This document shows positions 50,810 through 61,386 of a stretch of DNA of 64,000 bases, in pieces; the stretch's first letter is position 1, and each line of letters begins with the position of its first letter. The notes below the pieces were generated by a model, which saw only the letters and a program-made list of their open reading frames with translations, was not told the DNA's origin and searched no databases. Source of the DNA: Gammaproteobacteria bacterium (GTDB lineage: Bacteria > Pseudomonadota > Gammaproteobacteria > SZUA-229); the NCBI GenBank assembly GCA_029882395.1, contig JAOUKT010000007.1, positions 19,797-83,796 on the forward strand, read 5' to 3'. A program made the position numbers and the translations under genes.

Positions 50810-51634
50810 TTATTTTGCGCTGTCCACAGCCTGAATTACGGTTAAGGCATCGACAGTGGCTTTAACATCATGCACCCTGAAAAATCGTGCCCCGGCCTGA
50901 TAGGCCAGTACGCTTGTTGCTATTCCCGCTGCCACTCGCTGGTCAACGTCAGCACCGGTTATCTGCCCGAGCATGGATTTTCGAGACAGCCCCACCAGCA
51001 CCGGAAAACCCATGTTAACAAATTGAGCCAGATGCTTTAACAAAACCAGGTTATGCTCCAGCGTTTTACCAAAACCAAAACCCGGATCGATGATAATCTG
51101 ATCACGGCTCATGCCAGCTACCAGGCAAGCCTCGACACGCCGCTGCAGAAAATCTTTAACCTCACTCACCACATCCTGATATTGCGGGTTATGCTGCATA
51201 CTCCGTGGCGCGCCCTGCATGTGCATAAGGCAAACCGGCACCTTCAGGCTCTGTGCTGTCTCTAAGGCTGATTTTTCCTGCAAGCCACGAACATCATTAA
51301 TTAAGTCTGCACCCGCTGCAACCGCCGCCTTCATTACGGCGGCTTTACTGGTATCAATTGAAACCGGTACTTCCGAGACCAAACGCAGGGCTGTGATCAC
51401 CGGAACAACCCGTGCGATTTCTTCACTATCGCTTAATGGCTGCGCGCCCGGGCGCGTTGATTCACCACCGATATCAATAATATCGGCACCCTCAGCAACC
51501 ATTTGCAATGCTCTTTTTACCGCGGCGTCGGTTTCAAGGTATTGGCCACCATCAGAAAACGAATCCGGCGTCAGATTCAAAATCCCCATGACGGTAAATT
51601 CCCTGGCTGAAGCATTAAGCTTGCTTATTTGCAT
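50810..51634 (-). CDS. folP: Dihydropteroate synthase
   Basis: Joins p-aminobenzoate to dihydropterin pyrophosphate in folate synthesis and is the sulfonamide target. The 274 residues show both signatures: MGILNLTPDSFSDGG (about 17-31) and GGESTRPGA, plus DPGFGFGKT. It lies between ftsH (with a terminator in between) and glmM. Confidence 0.97.
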   Translation of the reverse strand: MQISKLNASAREFTVMGILNLTPDSFSDGGQYLETDAAVKRALQMVAEGADIIDIGGESTRPGAQPLSDSEEIARVVPVITALRLVSEVPVSIDTSKAAVMKAAVAAGADLINDVRGLQEKSALETAQSLKVPVCLMHMQGAPRSMQHNPQYQDVVSEVKDFLQRRVEACLVAGMSRDQIIIDPGFGFGKTLEHNLVLLKHLAQFVNMGFPVLVGLSRKSMLGQITGADVDQRVAAGIATSVLAYQAGARFFRVHDVKATVDALTVIQAVDSAK

Positions 51635-51702
51635 TTAAACCATCTTTTTATAAAACGTTGCACTACTGGTCACAGTTAAAAATCACCCGCTTACATGTAA
51701 GC

Positions 51703-51726
51703 AAAAAAAGGGGGCTTTCGCCCCCT
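51703..51726 (-). terminator. Terminator between ftsH and folP
   Basis: On the minus strand GGGGGC/GCCCCC pairs around a GAAA loop, followed by T7. It ends the ftsH transcript, so folP-glmM need their own promoter or read-through. Confidence 0.92.
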
Positions 51727-51749
51727 CGTTATTCTATGCATCCAACTGA

Positions 51750-53684
51750 TTAATGCAAACTGGCCGGTCCACCAATCGAACCGTCCGTCTTATCATCTTT
51801 TTCAGACTTCGAGGCCTCATCACCTGAACCCGATGCACCATTATTATCACTATCACCCCAGTCTCTTGGTGTCGGTACTGTTTCACGTTTCATCAGTGCG
51901 TCAATCTGCGCTGAATCAATAGTCTCATACTTTATCAACGCCTCTGACATGGCGTGCAGTATATCCATATTTTCAGTTAACAATGTTTCTGCGCGTTTGT
52001 AGTTACGGTCAATAAAGTTACGAATTTCTTCATCAATAGCATGTGAAGTATCGTCTGACACACTTTTATGTTTTGTAACTGAACGACCAAGAAAGACCTC
52101 GCCTTCATCTTCACTATAAGCCAGCGGACCCATGCGATCAGAAAGCCCCCATTTAGTCACCATGTTGCGGGCAATTTCAGTGGCTCTCTCAATATCATTC
52201 GATGCCCCCGTGGTCACACTCTCTGCGCCAAAAATTAACTCTTCAGCAAGACGGCCTCCAAACAGACTTGAAATCTGACTTTGCAGGCGTTGTTTGCTAT
52301 AGCTGTAGCGGTCTTCTTCAGGCAGGAACATGGTGACACCTAATGCCCGTCCACGAGGAATGATACTGACTTTATATACCGGATCATGATCCGGTACCAG
52401 GCGGCCAACAATGGCATGACCGGCTTCATGATACGCCGTGAGTTTTTTCTCATCTTCGTTCATGACCATGGATTTGCGCTCTGCGCCCATCATGATTTTA
52501 TCTTTAGCCTTTTCAAAATGTGACATTTCGACAAACTTAAAGTTTTCACGTGCAGCAAACAGTGCCGCCTCATTCACCAGATTAGCTAAATCTGCACCCG
52601 AGAAACCCGGTGTGCCACGAGCTATAATCGCAGGCTTTACGTCTTTACCCAATGGTACTTTACGCATATGCACTTTTAAAATTTGTTCGCGCCCGCGAAT
52701 ATCAGGTAGCGGCACCACAACCTGGCGGTCAAAACGCCCTGGGCGCAAGAGAGCCGGATCCAGCACGTCAGGACGGTTGGTAGCCGCAATCACGATGACG
52801 CCCTCGTTACCTTCAAAACCATCCATTTCAACCAGCAATTGATTCAACGTCTGTTCACGTTCATCATGACCACCACCAACACCAGCACCACGCTGACGAC
52901 CGACAGCATCGATCTCATCGATAAAGATAATGCAAGGTGAGTGTTTTTTCGCTGTTTCGAACATATCTCGTACACGAGACGCGCCCACACCCACAAACAT
53001 TTCTACGAAATCAGAACCCGAAATCGTGAAAAATGGCACCTTAGCTTCACCGGCAATGGCTTTAGCCAGCAAGGTTTTACCGGTACCCGGAGAGCCAACC
53101 ATCAGCACACCACGAGGGATCTGCCCGCCGAGTGCCTGGAATTTTGAAGGATCACGTAAAAAATCAACCAGCTCACCAACTTCTTCTTTGGCCTCTTCAA
53201 CACCCGCCACATCATCCAGCGTTACCTTTATATCGTCTTCGCCCATCAGCCGCGCTTTGCTCTTGCCAAACGACATGGCGCCACGACCGCCACCGCCACC
53301 TTGCATCTGGCGCATAAAGAAAATCCAGACACCAATCAATAGCAGGAACGGGAACCATGAAATAAAGATTTGCAATAAAACAGACTGCTGCTCCGGCGGC
53401 GCACCCTGAATATTTACATTATGCTCTAGCAACTCACCAACCATTGAACGGTTATCGGTTTCAACACTGTAGGTATTAAACTGCATACCACTGGTTAATT
53501 GACCGGCTATTTCCCGATCAGCTATCTTTACGGATACCACTTCATCCTGACGGACTTTTTGCATAAATTCCGAATAGTTCAGGCTCTGGTTAGTGGTCCC
53601 CTGCTGATTAAAATTACTAAAAACCGATAGTAAAATAATCGCAATGACACCCCATAAAATCAGGTTTTTGAGTAAATCGTTCAA
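51750..53684 (-). CDS. ftsH: ATP-dependent zinc metalloprotease FtsH
   Basis: Hexameric membrane AAA+ protease that degrades membrane proteins and regulators such as LpxC and sigma-32. The 644 residues begin with membrane helices at about 8-22 and 103-123, then Walker A GSPGTGKT (197-204), Walker B IFIDEID (253-259), the second region of homology ([19 protein letters not shown]) and the zinc motif HEAGH (419-423). The C-terminal tail is polar and glycine/aspartate-rich. The start is TTG with GAGGT six bases upstream. It follows rlmE on the same strand after 132 nt. Confidence 0.98.
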   Translation of the reverse strand: MNDLLKNLILWGVIAIILLSVFSNFNQQGTTNQSLNYSEFMQKVRQDEVVSVKIADREIAGQLTSGMQFNTYSVETDNRSMVGELLEHNVNIQGAPPEQQSVLLQIFISWFPFLLLIGVWIFFMRQMQGGGGGRGAMSFGKSKARLMGEDDIKVTLDDVAGVEEAKEEVGELVDFLRDPSKFQALGGQIPRGVLMVGSPGTGKTLLAKAIAGEAKVPFFTISGSDFVEMFVGVGASRVRDMFETAKKHSPCIIFIDEIDAVGRQRGAGVGGGHDEREQTLNQLLVEMDGFEGNEGVIVIAATNRPDVLDPALLRPGRFDRQVVVPLPDIRGREQILKVHMRKVPLGKDVKPAIIARGTPGFSGADLANLVNEAALFAARENFKFVEMSHFEKAKDKIMMGAERKSMVMNEDEKKLTAYHEAGHAIVGRLVPDHDPVYKVSIIPRGRALGVTMFLPEEDRYSYSKQRLQSQISSLFGGRLAEELIFGAESVTTGASNDIERATEIARNMVTKWGLSDRMGPLAYSEDEGEVFLGRSVTKHKSVSDDTSHAIDEEIRNFIDRNYKRAETLLTENMDILHAMSEALIKYETIDSAQIDALMKRETVPTPRDWGDSDNNGASGSGDEASKSEKDDKTDGSIGGPASLH

Positions 53685-53816
53685 GAGTGTACCTCGTTGT
53701 TTTCACTGGCCGGCATTGCATACCCGGACAGTGATTAAAAATTTTTCATAACAGATCATACTGGCTCTGTTAACGTCGATGAAAACGGCAGCTAATAAAC
53801 AGGACTATAGTCGAAT

Positions 53817-54443
53817 TTACACCACTTTAAAGCCGCTTGCCAATGCATAAATCTCTTTACTGCGACTTCTTGATGCTTTGGGTTTGCGCATCTTCACTTT
53901 GTTAAACTGTTCTCTCAGGCTCTTCAGGTATACATCGAAACCCTCGCCCTGAAACAATTTAACCAGCATGGCACCACCGGGCTTTAATGTCTCTTTTGAT
54001 AATTCCAGCGTTAATTCAGCCAGATACATCGCCCTTGCAACATCTACCGTCTTCACTCCACTCATATTGGGGGCCATATCAGAGAAAACAAGGTCTGCTT
54101 TATCAGAATTTAGCAGATTGATTAATTCTGCCAGCACCTCATCCTCACGAAAGTCACCCTGTATGAATTCCACGCCTTCAATTTCCGGTTCGATCAGCAA
54201 TAAATCCAGTGCGATTACCCGGCCTTTTCCCTTTAATATTTCGGCGGCATATTGTGACCAGCCACCGGGAGCGGCTCCTAGGTCGATTATGGTCATGCCC
54301 GGTTTAATCAACTTATCCTTTTCATCGATCTCCTTGAGCTTATAAACCGCACGCGAACGGTAACCCTCAAGCTGAGAACGTCGCACAAATTCATCATCAA
54401 AATGCTCTTTTAACCAGCGTGAGCTGCTTTTACTTCGTGCCAT
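53817..54443 (-). CDS. rlmE: 23S rRNA (uridine-2552-2'-O) methyltransferase
   Basis: Methylates U2552 in the A-loop of 23S rRNA, a late 50S assembly step. The 208 residues show the SAM motif [11 protein letters not shown] (54-64) and the K-D-K-E tetrad Lys35, Asp122, Lys162 and Glu197. rlmE-ftsH is the standard gammaproteobacterial (heat-shock) pair. It is divergent from yhbY. Confidence 0.97.
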   Translation of the reverse strand: MARSKSSSRWLKEHFDDEFVRRSQLEGYRSRAVYKLKEIDEKDKLIKPGMTIIDLGAAPGGWSQYAAEILKGKGRVIALDLLLIEPEIEGVEFIQGDFREDEVLAELINLLNSDKADLVFSDMAPNMSGVKTVDVARAMYLAELTLELSKETLKPGGAMLVKLFQGEGFDVYLKSLREQFNKVKMRKPKASRSRSKEIYALASGFKVV

Positions 54444-54572
54444 GGTAAAATTTCGTCATATTTGTAAATAATAGTGTTTTTAGTTTATAGGCTAATCTGA
54501 GCTTGCGTGCTAAAATCCGCGCTTCATTAATTCGGTTATTTCTGCCAGACCATATCATCAGGCCATCTGCTT

Positions 54573-54869
54573 ATGCTTTCAAAAACACAAATCAAACACC
54601 TGCGCAAACTGACACACGACTTGAAGCCGGTCATAATGCTTGGTCAGAATGGTTTCACCGATGCGGTGCTAAATGAGCTGAATATTGCGCTGGATCGTCA
54701 CGAACTGGTTAAGATTAAACTATCTGGCAGTGATCGTGAGATGCGTGATCAGCTGATTGACAACATCTGTGAACAAACACGTTCACAACAAGTCCAGTCG
54801 ATTGGCAAGACCGTCACCATCTACCGGCGCAACAGGGAAAACCCTGTTATACAATTTGCAGCCAAATAA
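54573..54869 (+). CDS. yhbY: YhbY family RNA-binding protein
   Basis: A 98-residue CRS1/YhbY-domain protein that binds pre-50S particles. Diagnostic are LSKTQIKHLRKLTHDLKPV, the GQNGFTDAVLNEL loop (in place of a KH GxxG) and HELVKIKLSGSDREMRDQL (two parts). It is divergent from rlmE and convergent with greA. Confidence 0.96.
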   Translation: MLSKTQIKHLRKLTHDLKPVIMLGQNGFTDAVLNELNIALDRHELVKIKLSGSDREMRDQLIDNICEQTRSQQVQSIGKTVTIYRRNRENPVIQFAAK

Positions 54870-54889
54870 AGCCGTCATGGATGAGAGCA

Positions 54890-54914
54890 GAGATGCCTTT
54901 TTACCCGGCATCTC
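54890..54914. repeat. Inverted repeat between convergent yhbY and greA
   Basis: GAGATGCC (54890-54897) and GGCATCTC (54907-54914) form an eight-pair stem with a nine-base loop containing T5. No T tract follows the stem on either strand, so it is not a standard terminator, though it may still stop both transcripts. Confidence 0.55.
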
Positions 54915-54921
54915 AACAAAA

Positions 54922-55398
54922 TCAGATATATTTAACTTCTACCAGCTCAAATGTACGGGTTCCGCCGGGCGTTTTTACTTCCACCACCTCACCCTCTTCT
55001 TTACCGATAAGCGCTTTTGCAATCGGCGAACCTATTGAGATCTTATTGACTTTGATGTCGGCCTCATCTTCACCCACAATTTTATAAGTCACTTCGTCAC
55101 CATTGTCTTCGTCGACAAGATCAACCGTCACACCAAAGACTACTTTGCCATTTTGCGTCAGTTTAGAGACATCGATAATCACCGCATTACTCAATTTACC
55201 TTCGATATCCTGAATCCGGCCCTCGATAAAACCCTGCTGCTCTCGCGCCGCATGATATTCGGCGTTTTCTTTTAAATCACCGTGTTCGCGAGCCTCAGCA
55301 ATTGCCGCTATAACGGTCGGCCGGTCTTCCTGTTTCAGCTTTTTCAACTCAGCCGCCAGTGCCTCAGCACCTTCTACGGTTAGTGGATATTTTGTCAT
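54922..55398 (-). CDS. greA: Transcription elongation factor GreA
   Basis: Rescues backtracked RNA polymerase by stimulating transcript cleavage through the secondary channel. The 158 residues comprise the N-terminal coiled coil with its acidic tip ([20 protein letters not shown], about 43-62) and the C-terminal FKBP-like domain ([14 protein letters not shown]). It starts six nucleotides after the carB stop, giving the carAB-greA order seen in many gammaproteobacteria. DksA, another secondary-channel factor, is also encoded in this window. Confidence 0.98.
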   Translation of the reverse strand: MTKYPLTVEGAEALAAELKKLKQEDRPTVIAAIAEAREHGDLKENAEYHAAREQQGFIEGRIQDIEGKLSNAVIIDVSKLTQNGKVVFGVTVDLVDEDNGDEVTYKIVGEDEADIKVNKISIGSPIAKALIGKEEGEVVEVKTPGGTRTFELVEVKYI

Positions 55399-55404
55399 TA
55401 TTTC

Positions 55405-58400
55405 CTACCCCTGTTGCAGGTCTTGCAACCTGCGAACATCATTTTCTGCTAAATGTTTAATCGCCTGACCGGTTGCACGCGCACCTGCCATCGTCGTGGT
55501 ATAACTGACTTTATGCTGTAAAGCTGAAGAACGAATGGTAAATGAATCTTCAATCGCTTTTTTGCCTTCAGTCGTATTAATAATCAACGCTATTTCATCG
55601 TTTTTGATCATATCAACTATATGCGGACGGCCTTCATAAACCTTGTTGATTAACTGACAATCAACCCCGGCATCCGCCAGCTCACGACCGATGCCTCGTG
55701 TTGCAATCAGCTCAAAACCCTGCTCAACCAAATCGCGCCCCAAATCAACAGCTGAAGCACGGTCACGCTCTTTAACACTGATAAACACTTTGCCCTTGGT
55801 TGGCAAGTCGGCACCTGCAGCCGATTGCGCTTTAGCAAAGGCCTCACCAAAGGTTAAGCCAATACCCATGACCTCGCCGGTCGATTTCATTTCCGGGCCC
55901 AGCAACGGATCCACACCCGGGAATTTTACAAACGGGAACACGGCTTCTTTTACAGAAAAGTAATCAGGAATAATTTCATCTGTCATACCCTGTTCAGCCA
56001 GCGAAACACCCACCATACATCGCGCTGCCACTTTAGCCAGCGGACGACCAATGGCTTTAGAGACAAACGGCACCGTACGGGATGCGCGCGGGTTGACTTC
56101 GATCAGGTATATAACATCATCTTGTATCGCAAACTGTATGTTCATCAGGCCGATCACATTCAAGCCCAATGCCAGCTGACGAGTCTGCTCACGCAAACCA
56201 TTCAGGGTTTCTTTCGACAGGCTGTAAGGCGGCAATGAGCAGGCCGAATCACCTGAGTGAACACCGGCTTGTTCGATGTGCTCCATAATACTGCCGATCA
56301 GAACATCTTTGCCGTCACAGATTGCATCAACGTCGACTTCGATGGCATTGTCTAAGAAATGATCCAGCAATACCGGTGCATCATTCGATACCTTAAAGGC
56401 TTCATTCATATAACGCAGCAAATCCTTTTCACTGTATACGATTTCCATCGCCCGGCCACCTAAAACATACGATGGACGAACAACTAACGGGTAACCGATT
56501 TCAGCGGCATTTTTTACCGCTTCGCCTTCTGATGATGCCAGACGATTGGGGGGCTGTTTCAGACCCAGGCTGTTAACTAACTGCTGGAAACGTTCACGGT
56601 CTTCCGCCAGGTCAATCGCATCCGGAGAGGTGCCAATGATCGGTACACCGGCGGCTTCTAAAGCACGCGCCAGTTTCAGCGGTGTTTGACCACCGTATTG
56701 CACAATCACGCCTTTTGGCTTTTCTAGCAGTAATACTTCCAGCACATCTTCCAATGTTAATGGCTCGAAGTACAAACGATCTGAGGTATCGTAATCAGTT
56801 GAAACCGTTTCTGGGTTACAGTTGATCATGATGGTTTCATAACCGTCATCGCGCATAGCAAAAGCGGCGTGCACACAGCAATAATCAAACTCTATGCCCT
56901 GTCCGATGCGGTTTGGCCCGCCCCCGAGTACAACGATCTTTTCTTTATCGGTGACAGCCGCCTCGCATTCTTCTTCATACGTCGAATACATGTAAGCCGT
57001 CGAGGTTGAGAACTCAGCCGCGCAAGTATCAACCCGCTTGTAGACCGGGTGCAGGCCTAGAGCATGACGGTGTTTACGCACATCATTTTCAGCAACCGCC
57101 ATCACCGCCGCCAGGCGACTATCGGAGAATCCTTTACGCTTCAATCGGTACATCTGATTTTTATCGATGGCCGTCAATACCGTGCCGCGCAGATTTTCTT
57201 CAATCTGAATCAGCTCCTCAATCTGTACCAGAAACCACGGGTCAATCTTGGTTAAATCAAACAGCTGCTGCAGGCTATAACCCTGACGGAAGGCTTCGGC
57301 CACATACCAGAGACGGTCCGGACCGGCCTGTATCAGCTCTTGTTTGATCAGGTCGTCAATTTCTTCATCCGGTGTTTCGGCCGGAATGATTTCAGTAAAA
57401 CCGTCCATGCCTGTTTCCAGACCACGCAAGGCCTTTTGTAATGATTCCTGAAAAGTACGGCCGATTGCCATGACTTCACCAACCGACTTCATCTGAGTGG
57501 TCAGGCGCGAGTCAGCTTCCGGGAATTTTTCGAAAGTGAAACGCGGGATTTTTGTCACCACATAATCAATGGATGGCTCAAATGACGCCGGCGTTGCGCC
57601 ACTGGTGATATCGTTTTGTAATTCGTCAAGGGTGTAACCCACGGCCAGCTTGGCCGCAATCTTCGCAATCGGGAAACCCGTGGCTTTAGAAGCCAGTGCA
57701 GATGAACGCGAGACACGCGGGTTCATTTCAATGATCGTCATGCGACCATCAGCAGGGTTAATAGACCACTGCACATTTGAACCGCCGGTTTCAACACCGA
57801 TCTTGCGCAATACCGCCAGAGACGCATCACGCATGCGCTGGTATTCTTTATCTGTCAGTGTCTGAGCCGGCGCTACCGTGATTGAGTCACCGGTATGAAT
57901 ACCCATTGGGTCGAGGTTTTCAATTGAACAGATAATGATGCAGTTATCTTTGGTATCACGCACCACTTCCATTTCGTATTCTTTCCAGCCGAGCACTGAT
58001 TCTTCTACCAATAATTCGCTGACCGGCGACAAATCTAAACCACGCTTACAAATCTCTTCAAATTCTTCTTTGTTATAGGCGATGCCGCCACCCGATCCGC
58101 CCATGGTGAAAGACGGACGAATGATGGTTGGGAAACCAACCTGTGCCTGAACCTGGTAGGCCTCTTCCATGCTGTGTGCAATCGCCGCACGCGGCATATC
58201 AAGACCGATCTCTTCCATCGCGACTTTAAACTTCTGCCGGTCCTCTGCCATATCGATAGCTTCTTTCTTCGCACCGATCATTTCTACATTGTATTTTTCC
58301 AGCACACCTTCGCGATCCAGATCCAGCGCACAGTTCAATGCCGTCTGCCCACCCATGGTCGGTAGCAGCACAGTAGGGCGTTCTTTTTCAATGATACGCG

Positions 58401-58623
58401 CCACGGTTTGCCAGTTGATCGGTTCGATGTAGGTTGCATCCGCCATTTCCGGATCCGTCATGATCGTCGCTGGATTCGAATTCACCAGAATAACGCGATA
58501 ACCTTCTTCTCGCAGGGCTTTGCAAGCCTGCGCACCGGAGTAGTCAAACTCACAAGCCTGGCCGATGACAATTGGGCCGGCACCAATAATGAGGACACTT
58601 TCTATATCTGTACGTTTTGGCAT
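55405..58623 (-). CDS. carB: Carbamoyl-phosphate synthase large subunit
   Basis: Makes carbamoyl phosphate from bicarbonate, two ATP and ammonia tunnelled from CarA, feeding both pyrimidine and arginine synthesis. The 1072 residues contain two ATP-grasp halves (about 1-400 and 550-935), each with its glycine-rich loop ([15 protein letters not shown] and [14 protein letters not shown]), an oligomerisation domain between, and a C-terminal MGS-like allosteric domain (about 935-1072). It follows carA by 73 nt. Confidence 0.99.
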   Translation of the reverse strand: MPKRTDIESVLIIGAGPIVIGQACEFDYSGAQACKALREEGYRVILVNSNPATIMTDPEMADATYIEPINWQTVARIIEKERPTVLLPTMGGQTALNCALDLDREGVLEKYNVEMIGAKKEAIDMAEDRQKFKVAMEEIGLDMPRAAIAHSMEEAYQVQAQVGFPTIIRPSFTMGGSGGGIAYNKEEFEEICKRGLDLSPVSELLVEESVLGWKEYEMEVVRDTKDNCIIICSIENLDPMGIHTGDSITVAPAQTLTDKEYQRMRDASLAVLRKIGVETGGSNVQWSINPADGRMTIIEMNPRVSRSSALASKATGFPIAKIAAKLAVGYTLDELQNDITSGATPASFEPSIDYVVTKIPRFTFEKFPEADSRLTTQMKSVGEVMAIGRTFQESLQKALRGLETGMDGFTEIIPAETPDEEIDDLIKQELIQAGPDRLWYVAEAFRQGYSLQQLFDLTKIDPWFLVQIEELIQIEENLRGTVLTAIDKNQMYRLKRKGFSDSRLAAVMAVAENDVRKHRHALGLHPVYKRVDTCAAEFSTSTAYMYSTYEEECEAAVTDKEKIVVLGGGPNRIGQGIEFDYCCVHAAFAMRDDGYETIMINCNPETVSTDYDTSDRLYFEPLTLEDVLEVLLLEKPKGVIVQYGGQTPLKLARALEAAGVPIIGTSPDAIDLAEDRERFQQLVNSLGLKQPPNRLASSEGEAVKNAAEIGYPLVVRPSYVLGGRAMEIVYSEKDLLRYMNEAFKVSNDAPVLLDHFLDNAIEVDVDAICDGKDVLIGSIMEHIEQAGVHSGDSACSLPPYSLSKETLNGLREQTRQLALGLNVIGLMNIQFAIQDDVIYLIEVNPRASRTVPFVSKAIGRPLAKVAARCMVGVSLAEQGMTDEIIPDYFSVKEAVFPFVKFPGVDPLLGPEMKSTGEVMGIGLTFGEAFAKAQSAAGADLPTKGKVFISVKERDRASAVDLGRDLVEQGFELIATRGIGRELADAGVDCQLINKVYEGRPHIVDMIKNDEIALIINTTEGKKAIEDSFTIRSSALQHKVSYTTTMAGARATGQAIKHLAENDVRRLQDLQQG

Positions 58624-58696
58624 AGTTCTCTGGTTTTTATCTGTGCTATGGCAACCCTCCTAACAGAGGGTATTGCTACAAAATTAAAGAATGAGT

Positions 58697-59827
58697 TTAG
58701 CGTTTCTCAATCAATTCAATGAAATGATCAAACACTGGCGATACATCAGTTGGTCCCGGGCTGGCTTCAGGGTGTCCCTGAAAACCAAACGCCGGTTTAT
58801 CTGTACGATGTATACCTTGCAACGACTGATCAAACAACGAACGATGAGTCGCTACGAGGTTAGCAGGTAAACTGTCTTCGTCTACGGCGAAACCATGGTT
58901 CTGACTACTGATCATGACATGGCCTTTTTCCAAATCCTGCACCGGGTGGTTCGCACCATGATGGCCAAACTTCATTTTTTCAGTTTTAGCACCACAGGCT
59001 AGCGCCAGTAACTGATGGCCCAGGCAAATACCAAAAGTTGGGATATCAGTTGTGAGGATTTCTTTAATGGCTTCGATGGCATAATCACAAGGCTCTGGAT
59101 CACCCGGGCCATTGGATAAAAAGACACCATCAGGTTTCATTGCCAAAACATCTGCTGCAGGCGTTTTAGCCGGCACGATCGTTACCTTACAGCCACGATC
59201 TACCAGCATGCGGGCGATATTATGTTTGATACCAAAGTCATAAGCCACCACATGGTGTTTCTGACCGGAGGTGATTTCTTTGTCTGAGTTGGTGTCTAAC
59301 GCAATGCTGGTCTTATTCCACTCATAACGACTCTTTACACTGACTTCTTTCGCCAGATCCATGCCTTTAAGACCGGCGAAGGCTTTAGCCTGGGCTATTG
59401 CGGCATCGGCATCGATATTTTCACCCGCTACAATACAACCACTCTGTGCGCCTTTATCACGTAATAGGCGAGTCAGACGGCGGGTATCGATATCAGCAAT
59501 CGCCACCACCTTATTGTGCTCTAGATACGCACCCAGGCTTTCTTCAGCCCGCCAGTTGCTATGCAATAAGGGCAGGTCACGAATTACCAAACCCGCAACA
59601 TGCACAGTTGTAGATTCAGTATCGCCGGCATTGACACCAACGTTACCAATATGGGGATAGGTCAACGTTACAATCTGACAACTATATGATGGATCCGTCA
59701 GGATTTCCTGATAACCCGTCATGGCAGTATTAAACACCACCTCACCTGTCGAAGAGCCTTCTACACCAATGGATTCACCCCAGAACAGGCTCCCATCTTC
59801 CAGCGCCAAAAGTGCCGATTGCCTCAA
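58697..59827 (-). CDS. carA: Carbamoyl-phosphate synthase small subunit
   Basis: Glutaminase subunit that supplies ammonia to CarB. The 376 residues include the N-terminal CPSase domain ([17 protein letters not shown]) and a class I amidotransferase with Cys268 in FGICLGHQ, His352 and Glu354 in [11 protein letters not shown]. The start is TTG with a near-perfect GGAGGT a few bases upstream. Its leader contains a near-copy of the ribosome-site region in a hairpin (59831-59884), and a sigma-70-like promoter lies at 59900-59929. Confidence 0.97.
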   Translation of the reverse strand: MRQSALLALEDGSLFWGESIGVEGSSTGEVVFNTAMTGYQEILTDPSYSCQIVTLTYPHIGNVGVNAGDTESTTVHVAGLVIRDLPLLHSNWRAEESLGAYLEHNKVVAIADIDTRRLTRLLRDKGAQSGCIVAGENIDADAAIAQAKAFAGLKGMDLAKEVSVKSRYEWNKTSIALDTNSDKEITSGQKHHVVAYDFGIKHNIARMLVDRGCKVTIVPAKTPAADVLAMKPDGVFLSNGPGDPEPCDYAIEAIKEILTTDIPTFGICLGHQLLALACGAKTEKMKFGHHGANHPVQDLEKGHVMISSQNHGFAVDEDSLPANLVATHRSLFDQSLQGIHRTDKPAFGFQGHPEASPGPTDVSPVFDHFIELIEKR

Positions 59828-59830
59828 AAT

Positions 59831-59884
59831 GACCTCCGTTAGATATAAGAAACGGGAGCATGGCTAAGCCAGACCCCCGTTAGA
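59831..59884 (-). promoter_or_regulatory. carA leader with duplicated Shine-Dalgarno region in a hairpin
   Basis: On the minus strand TCTAACGGGGGTC (59884-59872) recurs as TCTAACGGAGGTC (59843-59831, the real ribosome site), 12 of 13 bases alike. The upstream copy forms a hairpin at 59881-59851: AACGGG pairs with CCCGTT, with an inner TGGC/GCCA stem. The 3' arm GCTCCCGTT could also pair, less well, with the real site. Confidence 0.45.
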
Positions 59885-59899
59885 ATAGATATTTGCGGT

Positions 59900-59929
59900 A
59901 TTTTACTGTTTTCTTATGCGCGCTGTCTA
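59900..59929 (-). promoter_or_regulatory. Sigma-70-like promoter of carAB
   Basis: On the minus strand TAGACA (59929-59924), 18 nt, TAAAAT (59905-59900), each 5 of 6 matches. The -35 box sits in the loop of an inverted repeat CGCGC-N8-GCGCG (59919-59936), a possible operator. Transcription would start near 59893, giving a leader of about 65 nt. Confidence 0.5.
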
Positions 59930-60031
59930 TGGCGCGATAATCAAACGCCTTAAATTATTTATAAAATCTTATCCAGAACGCATCTGATCGGCTGCCTCAT
60001 TACGATGACTTACTATATTAGTCGGTTAACG

Positions 60032-61198
60032 CTAATCACTGCCAAACAGATCACGCGTATAAACTTTCTCATTGACGTCATTTATTTCATCTTGCAGACG
60101 ATTAGCGACGATGACATCTGAAATACGTTTAAATTCATCTATCTCGTTAATGACACGCGAATTGAAGAACATATCCTCTTCAATCGCCGGCTCAAATACC
60201 ACCACCTCAATACCTTTGGCCTTAATTCGTTTCATCACACCCTGAATAGCAGAAGCACGAAAGTTATCTGAGCCAGTTTTCATAATGAGCCGATAAATAC
60301 CGACTATTTTAGGATTTTTATTAACAATAGCACTGGCGATAAAATCTTTACGCGTAGTATTAGCATCAACAATTGCCTGTATCATGTTATTGGGTACATT
60401 TTGGTAATTAGCCAGTAACTGCTTAGTGTCTTTCGGCAAACAGTAACCCCCATAGCCAAAGGAGGGGTTGTTGTAATGACTGCCTATGCGCGGGTCCAGC
60501 CCAACACCTTTAATAATTTGCCGGGAATCTAAACCATGCGTTTCTGCATAACTATCTAGTTCATTAAAGTAGGCAACCCGCATCGCAAGGTAGGTATTTG
60601 AAAAAAGTTTTATGGCTTCTGCTTCGGTAGAGTTGGTAAACAAGACTTCAATATTTTTTTTGATCGCCCCTTCTACCACCATGGCCGCAAACACTTCTGC
60701 TTTCTCAGACTGTTCTCCAATGATAACCCGAGAAGGATACAGGTTATCAAACAAAGCTTTGCCTTCTCTTAAAAACTCTGGCGAGAAGATAATATTGCTA
60801 CAGCCGAGTTTTTGTTTAATGCCAGCGGTATAACCAACTGGAACAGTTGACTTGATTATCAAGGTTGAATCCGGACACATTGCCAATGCATCGTCGATCA
60901 CAGCCTCAACAGAACGGGTATTGAAATAATTATTTTCAGAGTCGTAATCAGTGGGTGTTGCGACAACGACGTAATCAGCACCCTGGTAAGCCAGCTCTTT
61001 ATCTAAAGTAACTTTCAGATTAAGCACTTTAGTTTGCAAAAAATCTTCTATTTCAGGATCGATAATAGGCGATTTTTTGTTTCTTAATAATTCAATTTTT
61101 TTTGGGTCAACATCAAGAATAACCACCTCATTATTCTGAGCCAGCAACAAAGCGTTGGACAAGCCGACATACCCTGCCCCCACAACCACAATTTTCAT
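60032..61198 (-). CDS. ugd: UDP-glucose 6-dehydrogenase
   Basis: Oxidises UDP-glucose to UDP-glucuronate using two NAD, a precursor for acidic polysaccharides or aminoarabinose. The 388 residues begin with the Rossmann motif GAGYVGLSN (7-15), and the catalytic Cys253 lies in [12 protein letters not shown]. The length and the [18 protein letters not shown] context match the short E. coli-type Ugd. UDP-N-acetyl-mannosamine dehydrogenase is a less likely alternative. It is downstream of the hydrolase/adenylation genes on the same strand, after a 188-nt gap with its own -10 box, so it is a separate or internal transcription unit. Confidence 0.94.
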   Translation of the reverse strand: MKIVVVGAGYVGLSNALLLAQNNEVVILDVDPKKIELLRNKKSPIIDPEIEDFLQTKVLNLKVTLDKELAYQGADYVVVATPTDYDSENNYFNTRSVEAVIDDALAMCPDSTLIIKSTVPVGYTAGIKQKLGCSNIIFSPEFLREGKALFDNLYPSRVIIGEQSEKAEVFAAMVVEGAIKKNIEVLFTNSTEAEAIKLFSNTYLAMRVAYFNELDSYAETHGLDSRQIIKGVGLDPRIGSHYNNPSFGYGGYCLPKDTKQLLANYQNVPNNMIQAIVDANTTRKDFIASAIVNKNPKIVGIYRLIMKTGSDNFRASAIQGVMKRIKAKGIEVVVFEPAIEEDMFFNSRVINEIDEFKRISDVIVANRLQDEINDVNEKVYTRDLFGSD

Positions 61199-61220
61199 AA
61201 TTTTCCCTTTATTTTACTTC

Positions 61221-61255
61221 GAAAATTCAATTTTCAAAGGCAACTACACATTATA
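61221..61255 (-). promoter_or_regulatory. ugd -10 box and adjacent palindrome
   Basis: On the minus strand TATAAT (61255-61250) is followed by a perfect palindrome GAAAATT-G-AATTTTC (61235-61221), ending 22 nt before the ugd ATG. No good -35 box was seen. The palindrome lies near the expected transcript start and could be an operator or a leader hairpin. Confidence 0.4.
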
Positions 61256-61386
61256 GATAATGCGACAGATGCTAAGAAAACTGACATACACCTAACAAAG
61301 CCCTTGATATCTGATCAAATAGTAATGCAAAACTGATTTCATCAAACCCGCTTTACTGCTGACAGAAAAATAGACAGTCGATTCAG

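Noticed and set aside
52930..53409. Plus-strand open frame (159 codons) opposite ftsH
   Set aside because: Antisense to the conserved AAA+ part of ftsH, rich in Ser/Pro/Thr, no family resemblance and no ribosome site.
61304..61318. TTGAT-N5-ATCAA inverted repeat upstream of ugd, first taken for an FNR/ANR site
   Set aside because: FNR-type sites have a four-base spacer; this one has five and lies far from the -10 box.
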